A stretch of 29,661 nt of DNA from JAWPMV01 sp038527215 (GTDB lineage: Bacteria; Bacteroidota; Bacteroidia; J057): contig JBCBGC010000106.1 in the NCBI GenBank assembly GCA_038527215.1, forward strand, positions 1 through 29,661, written 5' to 3'. This document shows positions 1 through 7,274 of this stretch, piece after piece. Position numbers and translations under genes: made by a program. How positions within the stretch are numbered: position 1 is the stretch's first letter; every line of letters begins with the position of its first letter. Under the pieces are notes generated by a model that was given only the letters and a program-made list of their open reading frames with translations, ran no database searches and was not told where the DNA came from.

Positions 1-772
1 GAGGTCAAAACAAGGTCCGTTGAAAATGGTATTGTTGGTCGGATAGTTAGGCGAAGAAGCCTCCACGTACATATACCAGGTCCCGTCAGAAGCACCGGAA
101 GGTCCGGTTCCGTTAGAAGGTGTTCCACCGGAGCGACGCGTCCAGTCAAAGTCGTCTCCACTGGCCTGGCTCCAGGCACCGGTTCCGCTTTCAAAACTCT
201 CATCATAAGGGAAACTGGAGATGGTGGTCGCACAAGAAGGACCGCCACCGCCGCTATTGTTTTCTACGGTGATGTCATCCACACACATGTCTCCCTGCCA
301 GCTCGAAGCCGTGGTACCGGAGAAGCGGAGGCGTACTTCTGCATTGCCTGCATAAGCACTAAGGTCCACAGAGGTAGGATTCCAGCTACTGCCCTGGTCA
401 CCCGATCTGGTCCATACGGTCGTCCAGTTAGAACCATCCAGACTTGCTTGCAAGTTCAAGGTACCTACTGCCCCACCGGTCATATGATACTGGAAGGAAA
501 TTTCAGGATCAGACAAGCTGGAGAGATCGAAACAAGGGCTATTCAGGATGGTGGTCAGCGAAGGATAGTTGGGAGAAGAAGACTCCACATACATATACCA
601 GCTTCCGGCCGCTGCGCCTGAAGGGCCAGTTCCGCTGGATGGGGTTCCGCCAGAGCGACGGGTCCAGTCAAAGTTATCCCCAGAACCTTGGGTCCAGCCA
701 CCCAGACCGCTTTCAAAGCCTTCTGAGTAGGGGAAACTGCTTACGGTGGAAGAACAGCTCGGTCCACCGCTA
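1..772 (-). repeat. Direct repeat of two MAM-module segments inside the S8 protease gene
   Basis: Positions 1-250 and 523-772 are clearly similar at both DNA and protein level, offset by 522 bp (174 codons), so the repeat keeps frame. Both copies contain the DWTRRSGGTPS and WYMYVE.SSPNYP blocks. They look like an in-frame duplication of one jelly-roll module; the left copy is truncated by the window edge. Confidence 0.75.
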
Positions 773-2325
773 CCGCCACCAGCCGCTGCTACAGCCGCAC
801 CGGCATTGACCCGGCCATTGGCGTAAGTATTGTCAAATCCACTGGCTCCCATATCGATAGCCGTGGTGTACAGGATATTTTTCACCTGCGCGTCAGTCAG
901 GCTGGCGTCTACAGAAAGGACCAAAGCAGCTACCCCTGCTACTACAGGACAGGCCGCGGAAGTACCCCCAAAAGTATTAGTATAGTTGCCACTGGCATAA
1001 CCAGCGCTGCCCATACGGTCAATGGTCCGTACACCCGCACCAGACAGGAAGCCTTGAGCGCTCACATCATTAGAAGGCGCTACGATATCCAAAGCCGAAC
1101 CTTCATTGGAATAGTCAGAGATAATACCGTCGTTGCCGAAAGCACCTACGGCAATCACAGAAGAAAGATAGGCGGGATAGTCTACACAAGTTTTGTAGCC
1201 GTTTCCAGAAGCAAATATCACGACACAACCCAGGCCACCGCGACCCGTGTTAACGGCATCGTTGATGGCGTTGGTCAGAACGGAGAAATTTGCCGTACAA
1301 GAAGTATATCCCCAGGAGTTGGACATGACGTCGGCCCCATTATTCTTGGCCCAGGTAATGCCGTTGGCGATATCGGTAGAAGACTCACTACCAGCAAAGA
1401 TATTCACCGCCAGCAGCCTTACTTCAGGAGCCAGGCCCTGAACGCCGAGGCCATTGTGAGAAGCCGCAATGATACCGGCGCAAGCTTCACCGTGGTCTCC
1501 GCCCGTACCAGGGGTACCATTCCCACCAGTAAGCGGCGTGTAACCACCAATCAGACGAGAAGTACCCCCACTGTCGTTGAGGTCTTCATGATCTTCGACC
1601 CCATCATCAATGACACATACGGTGATGGAAGAAGAACCCAGGGTAGAAGCCCAGGCCTCAGGTGCATTACAGTCCGCATCGTTGGTGCCGGGAAAGCCAT
1701 CAATGGTCTGCCCGGTATTGTTCATTTGAAACTGTTGCGCAAAAAGTGGGTCGTTGTATTGCGTTACTTTGGCATAAAAATCCGGGTGAGAAAATAAGGT
1801 ATGGCCGGATTCCCGCAGGGCGTTGGCCAGCGGCAGGACCATGTTGATGTCATGTACATCAATCACTTCTGCGGCCAAATCCGTGCGGACATGACGAGCG
1901 CCAAACTGATTGAGCAAAGACTGAATCGAAGAAAGGTCTTTGCCAGGTTGGTATTTGAGAACGACCTCGTGGCTTAGCGCCAGCGGGAAGCCGTCATCTA
2001 GTACCAGCCCGAAAGCAGCACTCTTAAGCTTGTTTTGGTCGATCGCCAGCAGCTCTAATAAGCGGGGGATGCTTTCGGTACGGGGGGAGATAAAATGTAC
2101 CAGCCAGCGGTTGTCGAATTGGTGAACATCTACAGAAGATACATAGTGAGGATTAACATTAACCTGTGGCAGGTTCTGATCCTGAAAATGTAACACCAGG
2201 GTTGTGCGGTCTTCGGTCAGGTTAATCTTTTGTCCATCAGACCAGTAGTAGGAGGTTTGTGCGAAAAGGGAGGAAACAAAAAAAGTTGTCATGCACCAGG
2301 CCATGACCGTAAAGATCCTTTTCAT
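1..2325 (-). CDS. Secreted S8 (subtilisin-like) serine protease with MAM-type modules, C-terminus cut by window edge
   Basis: Extracellular endopeptidase of the subtilase family. The ATG at 2325 begins a signal peptide (MKRIFTVMAWCM..., cleavage after SLFAQ near residue 23), followed by a roughly 200-residue propeptide-like region. The catalytic triad is visible: Asp240 in VIDDGVED, His278 in GGDHGEAC and Ser456 in GGTSAACP. After the protease domain (about 205-500) come two MAM/jelly-roll-like modules, about 525-685 and from 697 on, each opening with SSFPY.E.FESG and carrying DWTRRSGGTPS.GTGPSGA. The second runs off the window, so the stop and any type IX sorting domain are not seen. At least 775 residues are present. 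Transcribed away from the small-protein gene at 2759 across an AT-rich spacer. Protease identity is certain; the role (nutrition, predation or surface maturation) is inference. Confidence 0.93.
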   Translation of the reverse strand, partial: MKRIFTVMAWCMTTFFVSSLFAQTSYYWSDGQKINLTEDRTTLVLHFQDQNLPQVNVNPHYVSSVDVHQFDNRWLVHFISPRTESIPRLLELLAIDQNKLKSAAFGLVLDDGFPLALSHEVVLKYQPGKDLSSIQSLLNQFGARHVRTDLAAEVIDVHDINMVLPLANALRESGHTLFSHPDFYAKVTQYNDPLFAQQFQMNNTGQTIDGFPGTNDADCNAPEAWASTLGSSSITVCVIDDGVEDHEDLNDSGGTSRLIGGYTPLTGGNGTPGTGGDHGEACAGIIAASHNGLGVQGLAPEVRLLAVNIFAGSESSTDIANGITWAKNNGADVMSNSWGYTSCTANFSVLTNAINDAVNTGRGGLGCVVIFASGNGYKTCVDYPAYLSSVIAVGAFGNDGIISDYSNEGSALDIVAPSNDVSAQGFLSGAGVRTIDRMGSAGYASGNYTNTFGGTSAACPVVAGVAALVLSVDASLTDAQVKNILYTTAIDMGASGFDNTYANGRVNAGAAVAAAGGGSGGPSCSSTVSSFPYSEGFESGLGGWTQGSGDNFDWTRRSGGTPSSGTGPSGAAAGSWYMYVESSSPNYPSLTTILNSPCFDLSSLSDPEISFQYHMTGGAVGTLNLQASLDGSNWTTVWTRSGDQGSSWNPTSVDLSAYAGNAEVRLRFSGTTASSWQGDMCVDDITVENNSGGGGPSCATTISSFPYDESFESGTGAWSQASGDDFDWTRRSGGTPSNGTGPSGASDGTWYMYVEASSPNYPTNNTIFNGPCFDL

Positions 2326-2758
2326 AAAAGTAGCGTTTAAGTTAGTGTGAAACGTAATTGAGAAAGAACGAGAACAAATAATGTATGAATTTTTCTCTAT
2401 ATCCTTCGTACTACTCGAGTTACGAAAAGTTCATTTTTTGTTTTTTTGGCCATATAATTTCATTCACCGGAATAGATATTCCTAAAGATTAATCATTTGT
2501 TCAAAAGCGAAAATCCAGCGTATTCGTCATAAAATCGATATTTTGACCATTTTAGCCTTTCCTATATATAGCAGAAGTCTGATGTAAGATTTTTGGGAAA
2601 AGAGAAAAGACTGTATAGTTGATAGCAAAATTTATTTTTAACTTATTTTTCCCTAAGTGCCAACAACTAAGTATCGAGGGACTGCATACATCCAGATCAG
2701 ACGTCCTTAAATCCACCGAAAATCCAGCCTTACAAGAATAATTTCCGTAAATTAGAGT
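2326..2758. other. AT-rich intergenic spacer between divergent genes
   Basis: This 433-bp stretch is visibly more AT-rich than the rest of the window and holds no convincing ORF. It should carry the promoters of the divergent protease and the 59-residue gene, but no clean Bacteroidota -33/-7 pair is evident. A dyad at 2405-2426 is the only structured element I see. Confidence 0.6.
2405..2426. promoter_or_regulatory. Operator-like dyad upstream of the protease gene
   Basis: TTCGTA (2405-2410) and TACGAA (2421-2426) form an inverted repeat around a 10-bp spacer whose last 8 bases, ACTCGAGT, are themselves palindromic. It lies about 80 bp upstream of the protease start, where a regulator could bind. 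No regulator can be assigned. Confidence 0.25.
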
Positions 2759-2938
2759 ATGGAGAAAGTGGTAAAAATCACCAGTTTAAAACAAAAGAGT
2801 TCTGACTTAGCCTATTGGTTAGCCCAAACTCCCCAAGACCGCCTTTCCGCAATAGAAACCCTTCGACAGCAATATGTCAGACTCAACAGTATTCAGCCAG
2901 AACTTCAGAGAGTTTGTAGAATTATAAAGGATTCATAA
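2759..2938 (+). CDS. 59-residue conserved small protein, usual partner of a nucleotidyltransferase-like gene
   Basis: A short intact ORF, starting MEKVVKITSLKQKSSDLAYW and ending LQRVCRIIKDS. It is soluble, charged and probably helical, with no signal peptide or membrane segment. From memory of the family, similar 55-90-residue proteins (a conserved K.TSLK...S.D..YW start, an RL.A.E.LRQQY centre and an LQRV.R.IK end) are often encoded just upstream of a nucleotidyltransferase-fold protein in Bacteroidota and Cyanobacteria, in what may be toxin-antitoxin-like pairs. Here the downstream gene is only a remnant, so this protein may be an orphan. It starts at the only good ATG. Existence as a gene is likely; function is unknown. 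Confidence 0.75.
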   Translation: MEKVVKITSLKQKSSDLAYWLAQTPQDRLSAIETLRQQYVRLNSIQPELQRVCRIIKDS

Positions 2939-2939
2939 A

Positions 2940-3118
2940 GTAAGATCCTTAATCGCTGGTGGGTATGCAGGTGGCTTATATGGACACCCACGATACAAAA
3001 AGAGGTGATCATTGACGGAGTTCCTATGCTGTTCATCGGATTGGAAGACTTAAAATCGAATAAATCCGCGACGGGAAGACCCAAGGACTTAAATGATCTG
3101 TCTCATCTTTCAGACTAA
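2940..3118 (+). pseudogene. Remnant of a nucleotidyltransferase-like gene (internal deletion and frame change)
   Basis: Two family-like blocks survive in different frames. In the first frame (2940-2999) a GGYA-type nucleotide-binding motif is readable as LIAGGYAGGLYGHPRYK. In the second (3002-3118) the family's C-terminal block reads IDGVPMLFIGLEDLKSNK, then ATGRPKDLNDL and a TAA at 3116-3118. Intact members are about 140-150 residues and have a TKDLDIW...IDLLT...GVSFEEA middle section, which is missing here. The junction near 3000 therefore marks an internal deletion of roughly 80-90 codons plus a frame change. The stop abuts the ATG of the Crp/Fnr gene. Family recognition rests on the two motif blocks; I am fairly sure that it is non-functional. 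Confidence 0.72.
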
Positions 3119-3697
3119 ATGGAACAATCCCTCTTTGCCTATATCGAACAGTATATGCCGCTTTCGGAAGCGGAAAAGCGGACCTTAAAGGAATTAGACC
3201 TGTTTAAGTCCTATCCCAGAGGCCATTTCCTGATCCGCGAAGGAGCGTATTCTCAATCCTCTTTTATGGTGGCTAAAGGCTGCGTCCGCACCTATTTCCT
3301 CGAAGACGGACAAGAGCGGACCACAGGTTTTTATCTGGAGGGAGATGCCCTGGAACCTTTGTGCAGCATCACAGGAGAGCCTTCTACCTATGCGGTCGTA
3401 TGTGTGGAAGATTGCCTGTTGAGTATCAGCAACAAAGACATGGAAGCCGAAGTCTTTGCCCGCTTTCCCCGCTTTGAGACTTTATGCCGTCTCCTGACAG
3501 AGGAAAAAATGGCCCAGCAGCAGCAAAACTTTGACCAGTACAAACACGCCTCCCCGGAACAACGCTACAAAGTCCTCAAAGCCAGTCGGCCCGACCTCTT
3601 CAATCGGGTGCCCCAGCACCAAATCGCCAGCTACCTGGGGATGACGCCAGAATCTCTGAGTCGTTTACGTCGGAGGTTGATGGACAAAAAAGCCTAG
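3119..3697 (+). CDS. Crp/Fnr-family transcriptional regulator
   Basis: Cytoplasmic DNA-binding regulator of 192 residues, normal for the short Bacteroidota Crp/Fnr group. An N-terminal cyclic-nucleotide-binding-like beta-barrel spans about 25-115 (YPRGHFLIREGAYSQSSFMVAKGCVR, then EDGQERTTGFYLEGD). The C-terminal helix-turn-helix at about 164-186 reads VPQHQIASYLGMTPESLSRL, diagnostic of the group. There is no CxxC iron-sulfur signature, so the ligand is unknown. The start directly follows the stop of the decayed nucleotidyltransferase. It lies 83 bp upstream of an outer-membrane-type gene on the same strand, a possible target. A paralogous-type regulator lies at 4935. Confidence 0.93.
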   Translation: MEQSLFAYIEQYMPLSEAEKRTLKELDLFKSYPRGHFLIREGAYSQSSFMVAKGCVRTYFLEDGQERTTGFYLEGDALEPLCSITGEPSTYAVVCVEDCLLSISNKDMEAEVFARFPRFETLCRLLTEEKMAQQQQNFDQYKHASPEQRYKVLKASRPDLFNRVPQHQIASYLGMTPESLSRLRRRLMDKKA

Positions 3698-3780
3698 TAA
3701 TCGCATTTCTTATCTTTCGTCAATGCGTCGGGGCGCTTCCCGGCCTAGGTTTGGGTATTGTTTCACCAATTACTCAAATC

Positions 3781-4404
3781 ATGAAGAACTTTCTGATCGT
3801 ATTTGGCCTCACCCTGGCCATGCTTATGCCCACCCACCTTTGGGCCCAGCCTCACATACCAGACTCGCTCCAGCGTAAGCATTTTGTCAGCACCTCTCTG
3901 TTTATGGCCATGACCCTGGTTCCATCGAAGGATAATCCCCGCTTTTTCCAATTGAACTACGGCTATCGATTCACCCCCAAAGATGCCTTGATTTTGGAAG
4001 CCATCACCTGGCAATACGCAGCCCCCATCGGCATTCCCTATGGCCCAGATAAAGGCAAGGAAGAGGAATTTTTCCCTGGCAAAGCCCGCGACATCGGTCT
4101 GGGCCTAGCCTATCAACGCTTCTGGTGGAAAGGAGCCTATACGACCCTCCACGCTACCCCATTTTACCAGACTTACCTCAATCCGGACCTAGAAAAAATC
4201 CAGGCAGGCTTCCAACTCTTTATGACCCTACGCTTTGGCTATCATTTTTCCCTGCTGAAACATCGCCTCTTTATCGAGCCTTCCGTGGCTTTCACCCACT
4301 GGCCCATCAACACCAACCTGCCTGAAGACTTTGCCAGACAGGAAAACAAATGGCCTAATTATTTCCTCTTTGAACCTGGGATCCATATAGGATGGAAGTT
4401 TTAG
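3781..4404 (+). CDS. Predicted outer-membrane beta-barrel-like protein, unknown function
   Basis: 207 residues starting MKNFLIVFGLTLAMLMPTHL, a clear signal peptide cleaved after LWAQ. I chose the ATG at 3781 over one ten codons upstream because it places the signal peptide at the N-terminus. The mature part has alternating hydrophobic and aromatic strands (FQLNYGYRFTPKDALILEAITW, LGLAYQRFWWKGAYTTLHATPFY, FMTLRFGYHFSLLKHRLFIEPS) and ends in an aromatic residue (GIHIGWKF), as beta-barrel outer membrane proteins do. No named family recognised. The upstream Crp/Fnr gene and downstream VOC gene are co-directional, so a small transcription unit is possible. Confidence 0.8.
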   Translation: MKNFLIVFGLTLAMLMPTHLWAQPHIPDSLQRKHFVSTSLFMAMTLVPSKDNPRFFQLNYGYRFTPKDALILEAITWQYAAPIGIPYGPDKGKEEEFFPGKARDIGLGLAYQRFWWKGAYTTLHATPFYQTYLNPDLEKIQAGFQLFMTLRFGYHFSLLKHRLFIEPSVAFTHWPINTNLPEDFARQENKWPNYFLFEPGIHIGWKF

Positions 4405-4467
4405 TAGAACAAAGGAAATCCCCTAAAAAATGAGCATGTTGTATAAAATCCCTATCAGACCACCGCC

Positions 4468-4887
4468 ATGCAAGCTCCCTTTGCTATCAAATTCCTCGAT
4501 CACGTGGCCATCCGGGTGCTGGACCTCGAACGATCCGCCCAATGGTACGAAACGGTCCTGGGCCTGACCCGTTTTCAGACCGACCACTGGGGTCCCTTCC
4601 CCATTTTTATGTTTGCCGGGAAGACCGGGGTAGCCCTTTTTCCCGCCGATCCCGAAGCACCCCGTCTGACCCGCGCCCAAAAAGGCGTCAAAATCGACCA
4701 TTTTGCCTTTCAGGTAAGCCGGACAGCCTTTGAAGCAGCCCAAGCACATTTCACCCGCCTAGGGATTCCTTTTGTCCTCAAAGACCACCATTTTTACCTC
4801 GCCTGCTTTATAGAAGATCCTGACGGCCACCAAATAGAGCTAAATACCCTCACCTTAGCGGAAGAAGAATTCTATACCTGGCTGTGA
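4468..4887 (+). CDS. VOC-superfamily protein (glyoxalase/dioxygenase/bleomycin-resistance fold)
   Basis: 139 residues, one complete vicinal-oxygen-chelate domain of two beta-alpha-beta-beta-beta modules. Likely metal ligands are visible: His12 in LDHVAIRV, His78 in IDHFAFQV and Glu124 in DPDGHQIEL. The SAQWYETVLGL segment (23-33) is the usual module-one helix. No signal peptide, so cytoplasmic. Members may be glyoxalases, extradiol dioxygenases, epimerases or binding proteins, and the substrate cannot be assigned here. It sits 63 bp after the outer-membrane-type gene and 47 bp before the second Crp/Fnr gene, both on the same strand. Confidence 0.92.
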   Translation: MQAPFAIKFLDHVAIRVLDLERSAQWYETVLGLTRFQTDHWGPFPIFMFAGKTGVALFPADPEAPRLTRAQKGVKIDHFAFQVSRTAFEAAQAHFTRLGIPFVLKDHHFYLACFIEDPDGHQIELNTLTLAEEEFYTWL

Positions 4888-4934
4888 TTGCCCGGGCTTT
4901 TTCCGATATTAGAGACTAGCTAGCCTTACATCCT

Positions 4935-5510
4935 ATGAACTCCTTCTTATCCCTGCTCATTCAACACCTCCCTATCGGGGAAGTACAAGCGGATCTTTTG
5001 CTACAGCGTTCAGTCAAGCGGGTGAAGAAAGGAACCGTTCTCCAGCGGCAGGGAGAGAAAGCCACCATCGGTTTTTTTGTTCGGGAAGGCCTGTTACGCG
5101 CCTACACCCTGGACGATAAGGGCAAGGAACATATTTTTATCTTCGCCCCAGAAGGGTGGATGGCGGGGGACGTAGAATCCTTTACCTACGAAGCACCGGC
5201 GGAACTCTTTGTAGACGCCCTGGAAGACAGCATCGTTGAAGTAATCACCCCTGAGCTGATGGAGCAGATCGATCCTTCCCAGGCTTTTCTGAGAGAGCAA
5301 AACCAACGCCTCCTTCGCCGGGTAGGGGTCCTTCAGCGGAGGGTCCTCATGCTGATGAGTGCGCCTGCTATTGAGCGCTACGAACATTTTCTCGAAACCT
5401 ACCCCCAAATCATTGACCGGGTGCCCCAAAAAATGATTGCCTCTTATCTGGGTATTACCCCGGAAGCCTTGAGCACCCTGAAAAAAAAAGCCGGACTTAA
5501 TCCACATTAA
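4935..5510 (+). CDS. Crp/Fnr-family transcriptional regulator (second copy)
   Basis: 191 residues with the same layout as the regulator at 3119. The cNMP-binding-like barrel spans about 25-115 (VKKGTVLQRQGEKATIGFFV, EHIFIFAPEGWMAGD). The C-terminal helix-turn-helix at 162-184 reads RVPQKMIASYLGITPEALST. The recognition end (STLKKKA) differs from SRLRRRL in the first copy, so the two probably bind different sites. The 61-bp gap to a DoxX-like gene on the same strand fits the common Bacteroidota pairing of a Crp/Fnr regulator with a small stress or membrane gene that it controls; that control is inference. Confidence 0.93.
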   Translation: MNSFLSLLIQHLPIGEVQADLLLQRSVKRVKKGTVLQRQGEKATIGFFVREGLLRAYTLDDKGKEHIFIFAPEGWMAGDVESFTYEAPAELFVDALEDSIVEVITPELMEQIDPSQAFLREQNQRLLRRVGVLQRRVLMLMSAPAIERYEHFLETYPQIIDRVPQKMIASYLGITPEALSTLKKKAGLNPH

Positions 5511-5570
5511 TGGTGCCCTTCCCGCCCCTGCCTAGCTTGCGATCCATTAGAACACCTTAATTGAACCACA

Positions 5571-5948
5571 ATGAACATTGCACTTTGGATCGTTCAAGGC
5601 TTATTGGCCGCCATGTTTTTAATGGCTGGCATCATGAAACTGAGTCAACCTAAGGCCACCCTTAAGGAAAAAATCGGCGACTGGATAGATGACTTTTCTT
5701 TGTCCAGTATTCGGGTGATCGGCTTACTGGAACTCCTGGCTGCGATTGGCTTGATCGCGCCCATGCTGCTGAATATTGCACCCATCCTCACACCCCTGGC
5801 CGGAGCCGGGCTGGTCCTGACCATGCTGGTGGCAGCCGTGATTCACGCCCGACGCAGCGAAAATAAAGAAGTAGGCATGAACGTCATGCTCCTGGGGCTG
5901 GCAGCCTTTGTTTTCGTAGGAAGAATGTATCTGCTTCCGGTGATGTAA
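5571..5948 (+). CDS. DoxX-like small integral membrane protein
   Basis: 125 residues with four predicted membrane helices, about 4-23 (LWIVQGLLAAMFLMAGIMKL), 47-66, 73-91 and 102-122. The first helix ending in AGIMKLSQP followed by a short amphipathic stretch, and the GLLELLAAIGLIAP second helix, are typical of DoxX/DoxX-like proteins. These inner-membrane proteins are often linked to redox or stress responses, without a defined reaction. Likely controlled by the Crp/Fnr gene just upstream. A terminator-like hairpin follows at 5973-6015. Confidence 0.88.
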   Translation: MNIALWIVQGLLAAMFLMAGIMKLSQPKATLKEKIGDWIDDFSLSSIRVIGLLELLAAIGLIAPMLLNIAPILTPLAGAGLVLTMLVAAVIHARRSENKEVGMNVMLLGLAAFVFVGRMYLLPVM

Positions 5949-5959
5949 GCTATACACGC

Positions 5960-5990
5960 TTGAAAAAATCTGGATAATGGCCTATCTTAC
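5960..5990 (+). promoter_or_regulatory. Possible promoter of the TetR-family gene
   Basis: TTG (5960-5962) lies 20 bp before TATCTTAC (5983-5990), resembling the Bacteroidota pattern of TTTG near -33 and TAnnTTTG near -7. The expected start would be about 20 bp before the ATG at 6018. The -7 match lacks the final TTG, and the element overlaps the hairpin at 5973-6009. Confidence 0.27.
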
Positions 5991-6015
5991 AGAGAGTTAG
6001 GCCCTTATCTTTTTT
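5973..6015 (+). terminator. Hairpin plus T-tract between the DoxX and TetR genes (terminator, possibly also operator)
   Basis: Arms 5973-5984 (GATAATGGCCTA) and 5998-6009 (TAGGCCCTTATC) pair at 11 of 12 positions around a 13-nt loop and are followed by six T residues at 6010-6015. This is a good intrinsic terminator for the DoxX transcript. It ends only two bases before the TetR ATG, and its left arm overlaps the candidate -7 box, so the dyad could also be a TetR autoregulatory operator. Confidence 0.6.
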
Positions 6016-6017
6016 GT

Positions 6018-6587
6018 ATGCTCAACCACCGTCAACAAGCCTGGATTGATGCCGGATACCAACTCTTCGCCAAGCAGGGCCCTCCTGGGCTCAAGGTTGA
6101 AGTGCTGGCCAGAGAGGTGGGAAAAAGTAAATCTTCATTTTATCACCATTTTGCCGACCTGGAGGTTTTTACCGAATTCCTGCTGCAATACCACCTGGAG
6201 CAAACGGCCCTTATTTATGAAAAAGAAAGAGCCTGTCGCAAGGTGGTCCCTGAGCTGCTCTATGTGCTACTGGAAGCAAAAACAGATCTCCTCTTCAACC
6301 GGCAATTGCGCATCCATCGCCATATTCCTGCCTTTCAGCGCTGTTTCGAAAAAACCAGTCAAGAGGCGGCCACCTCCATTCAGGATATCTGGGCTGCAGA
6401 ACTAGGCTTAGCCGAAAATACCCGTCTGGGCGTGATGGTTTTACAGCTCACCCTGGAGAATTTTTACTTACAAATCACCCCCGAAACCCTCACCTATGAT
6501 TGGCTGGTCCACTATGTGACCGAACTCAAGGCCATGGTGCAGGCTTTTGCCCAACACGAAAAGCGGAAAGACGATTGGGTGAAATAG
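6018..6587 (+). CDS. TetR/AcrR-family transcriptional regulator
   Basis: 189 residues, normal for the family. The N-terminal helix-turn-helix (about 4-50) reads RQQAWIDAGYQLFAKQG, then VEVLAREVGKSKSSFYHHF, the family signature. The remaining helical part would be the ligand-binding and dimerisation domain; ligand unknown. The start is fixed because the DNA-binding domain begins within a few residues of the ATG. A strong dyad lies immediately upstream (5973-6009) and a perfect one downstream (6641-6658), both candidate operators. The small membrane protein at 6741 is the nearest co-directional gene and a plausible target. Confidence 0.92.
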   Translation: MLNHRQQAWIDAGYQLFAKQGPPGLKVEVLAREVGKSKSSFYHHFADLEVFTEFLLQYHLEQTALIYEKERACRKVVPELLYVLLEAKTDLLFNRQLRIHRHIPAFQRCFEKTSQEAATSIQDIWAAELGLAENTRLGVMVLQLTLENFYLQITPETLTYDWLVHYVTELKAMVQAFAQHEKRKDDWVK

Positions 6588-6640
6588 GGCCCTAAACCTG
6601 CCTTGGGGATCAGGTTGCCGATACAGTTCTAAGGCGAGCC

Positions 6641-6658
6641 CAGATCGATTACGATCTG
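6641..6658. promoter_or_regulatory. Perfect 7-bp inverted repeat, candidate operator
   Basis: CAGATCG (6641-6647), ATTA, CGATCTG (6652-6658): perfect arms with a 4-bp centre, in the 153-bp gap between the TetR gene and the membrane-protein gene. No T-tract follows, so a terminator is unlikely. Its position suggests a regulator site acting on the gene at 6741; the regulator is a guess. Confidence 0.35.
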
Positions 6659-6740
6659 AACACGAGCCAACATATTTCCTGAAAGCGCTGCCTCCAGGCA
6701 CCTTTCCGCCGTATCATAAGGAGAACATACCCCGCTGCCC

Positions 6741-7130
6741 ATGCCTATCCTTTACCTGATCGCCGCCCTTTTTTGCTTCCTGTTGGGTCTCGTCCATTCC
6801 CTTCTGGGAGAGCGCTTGATTTTTCGAAAAAAAAGAGCCCAGGGGCAGCTTGTACCTACGCTGGGTAAACCGGGCCTGGCGGAAGCTCACCTCCGCATCA
6901 TCTGGGCCACCTGGCATTTGGCGTCGGTTTTGGGGTGGGGCATAGGCGTGATCCTGCTGCAGCTTTATCTGCATAGCTCGGAAGTACCGGCTGAGATTTT
7001 GGGGTGGACCAAAGGGGCCATCGGCCTGTCGATGGGGCTGGGTGGGCTGCTGGTAGGCTATGGCACCAAAGGCCGCCATCCCGGCTGGATGGTCCTTGGG
7101 TTGATCGCTTTGCTAAGCTGGCTAGCCTAA
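6741..7130 (+). CDS. Small integral membrane protein, unknown function
   Basis: 129 residues with four hydrophobic helices, about 2-21, 50-73, 87-108 and 112-128. A basic loop (LIFRKKRAQGQ) follows helix one, and the IIWATWHLASVLGWG stretch in helix two, with WH inside the membrane, looks conserved in small uncharacterised membrane proteins. The LVHSLLGE motif in helix one also has a His at a membrane edge. No signal peptide apart from helix one. Not assigned to a named family. Preceded by a TetR gene and an inverted repeat, so regulated expression is plausible. Confidence 0.78.
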   Translation: MPILYLIAALFCFLLGLVHSLLGERLIFRKKRAQGQLVPTLGKPGLAEAHLRIIWATWHLASVLGWGIGVILLQLYLHSSEVPAEILGWTKGAIGLSMGLGGLLVGYGTKGRHPGWMVLGLIALLSWLA

Positions 7131-7274
7131 GCAGCCCTCAGGCTCTCCGAACAATCTTCCTCCTCTGATGGTTAAGCACACACCCTCCTGGGGGAGAAAG
7201 TGATGAGCTTTCTCTCATTCCACCTGCAAGTATCGTTAATCATCTGCGGAGAATTCTCCGAAAAGGTCAAGGAC

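Noticed and set aside
1054..1797. A 247-codon plus-strand ORF opposite the protease gene
   Set aside because: It is the antisense of the conserved S8 catalytic domain, is low in hydrophobic structure and has no recognisable motif; the minus strand carries the triad.
3751..3780. Upstream ATG for the outer-membrane-type protein
   Set aside because: It would put ten residues before a canonical signal peptide that starts at 3781.
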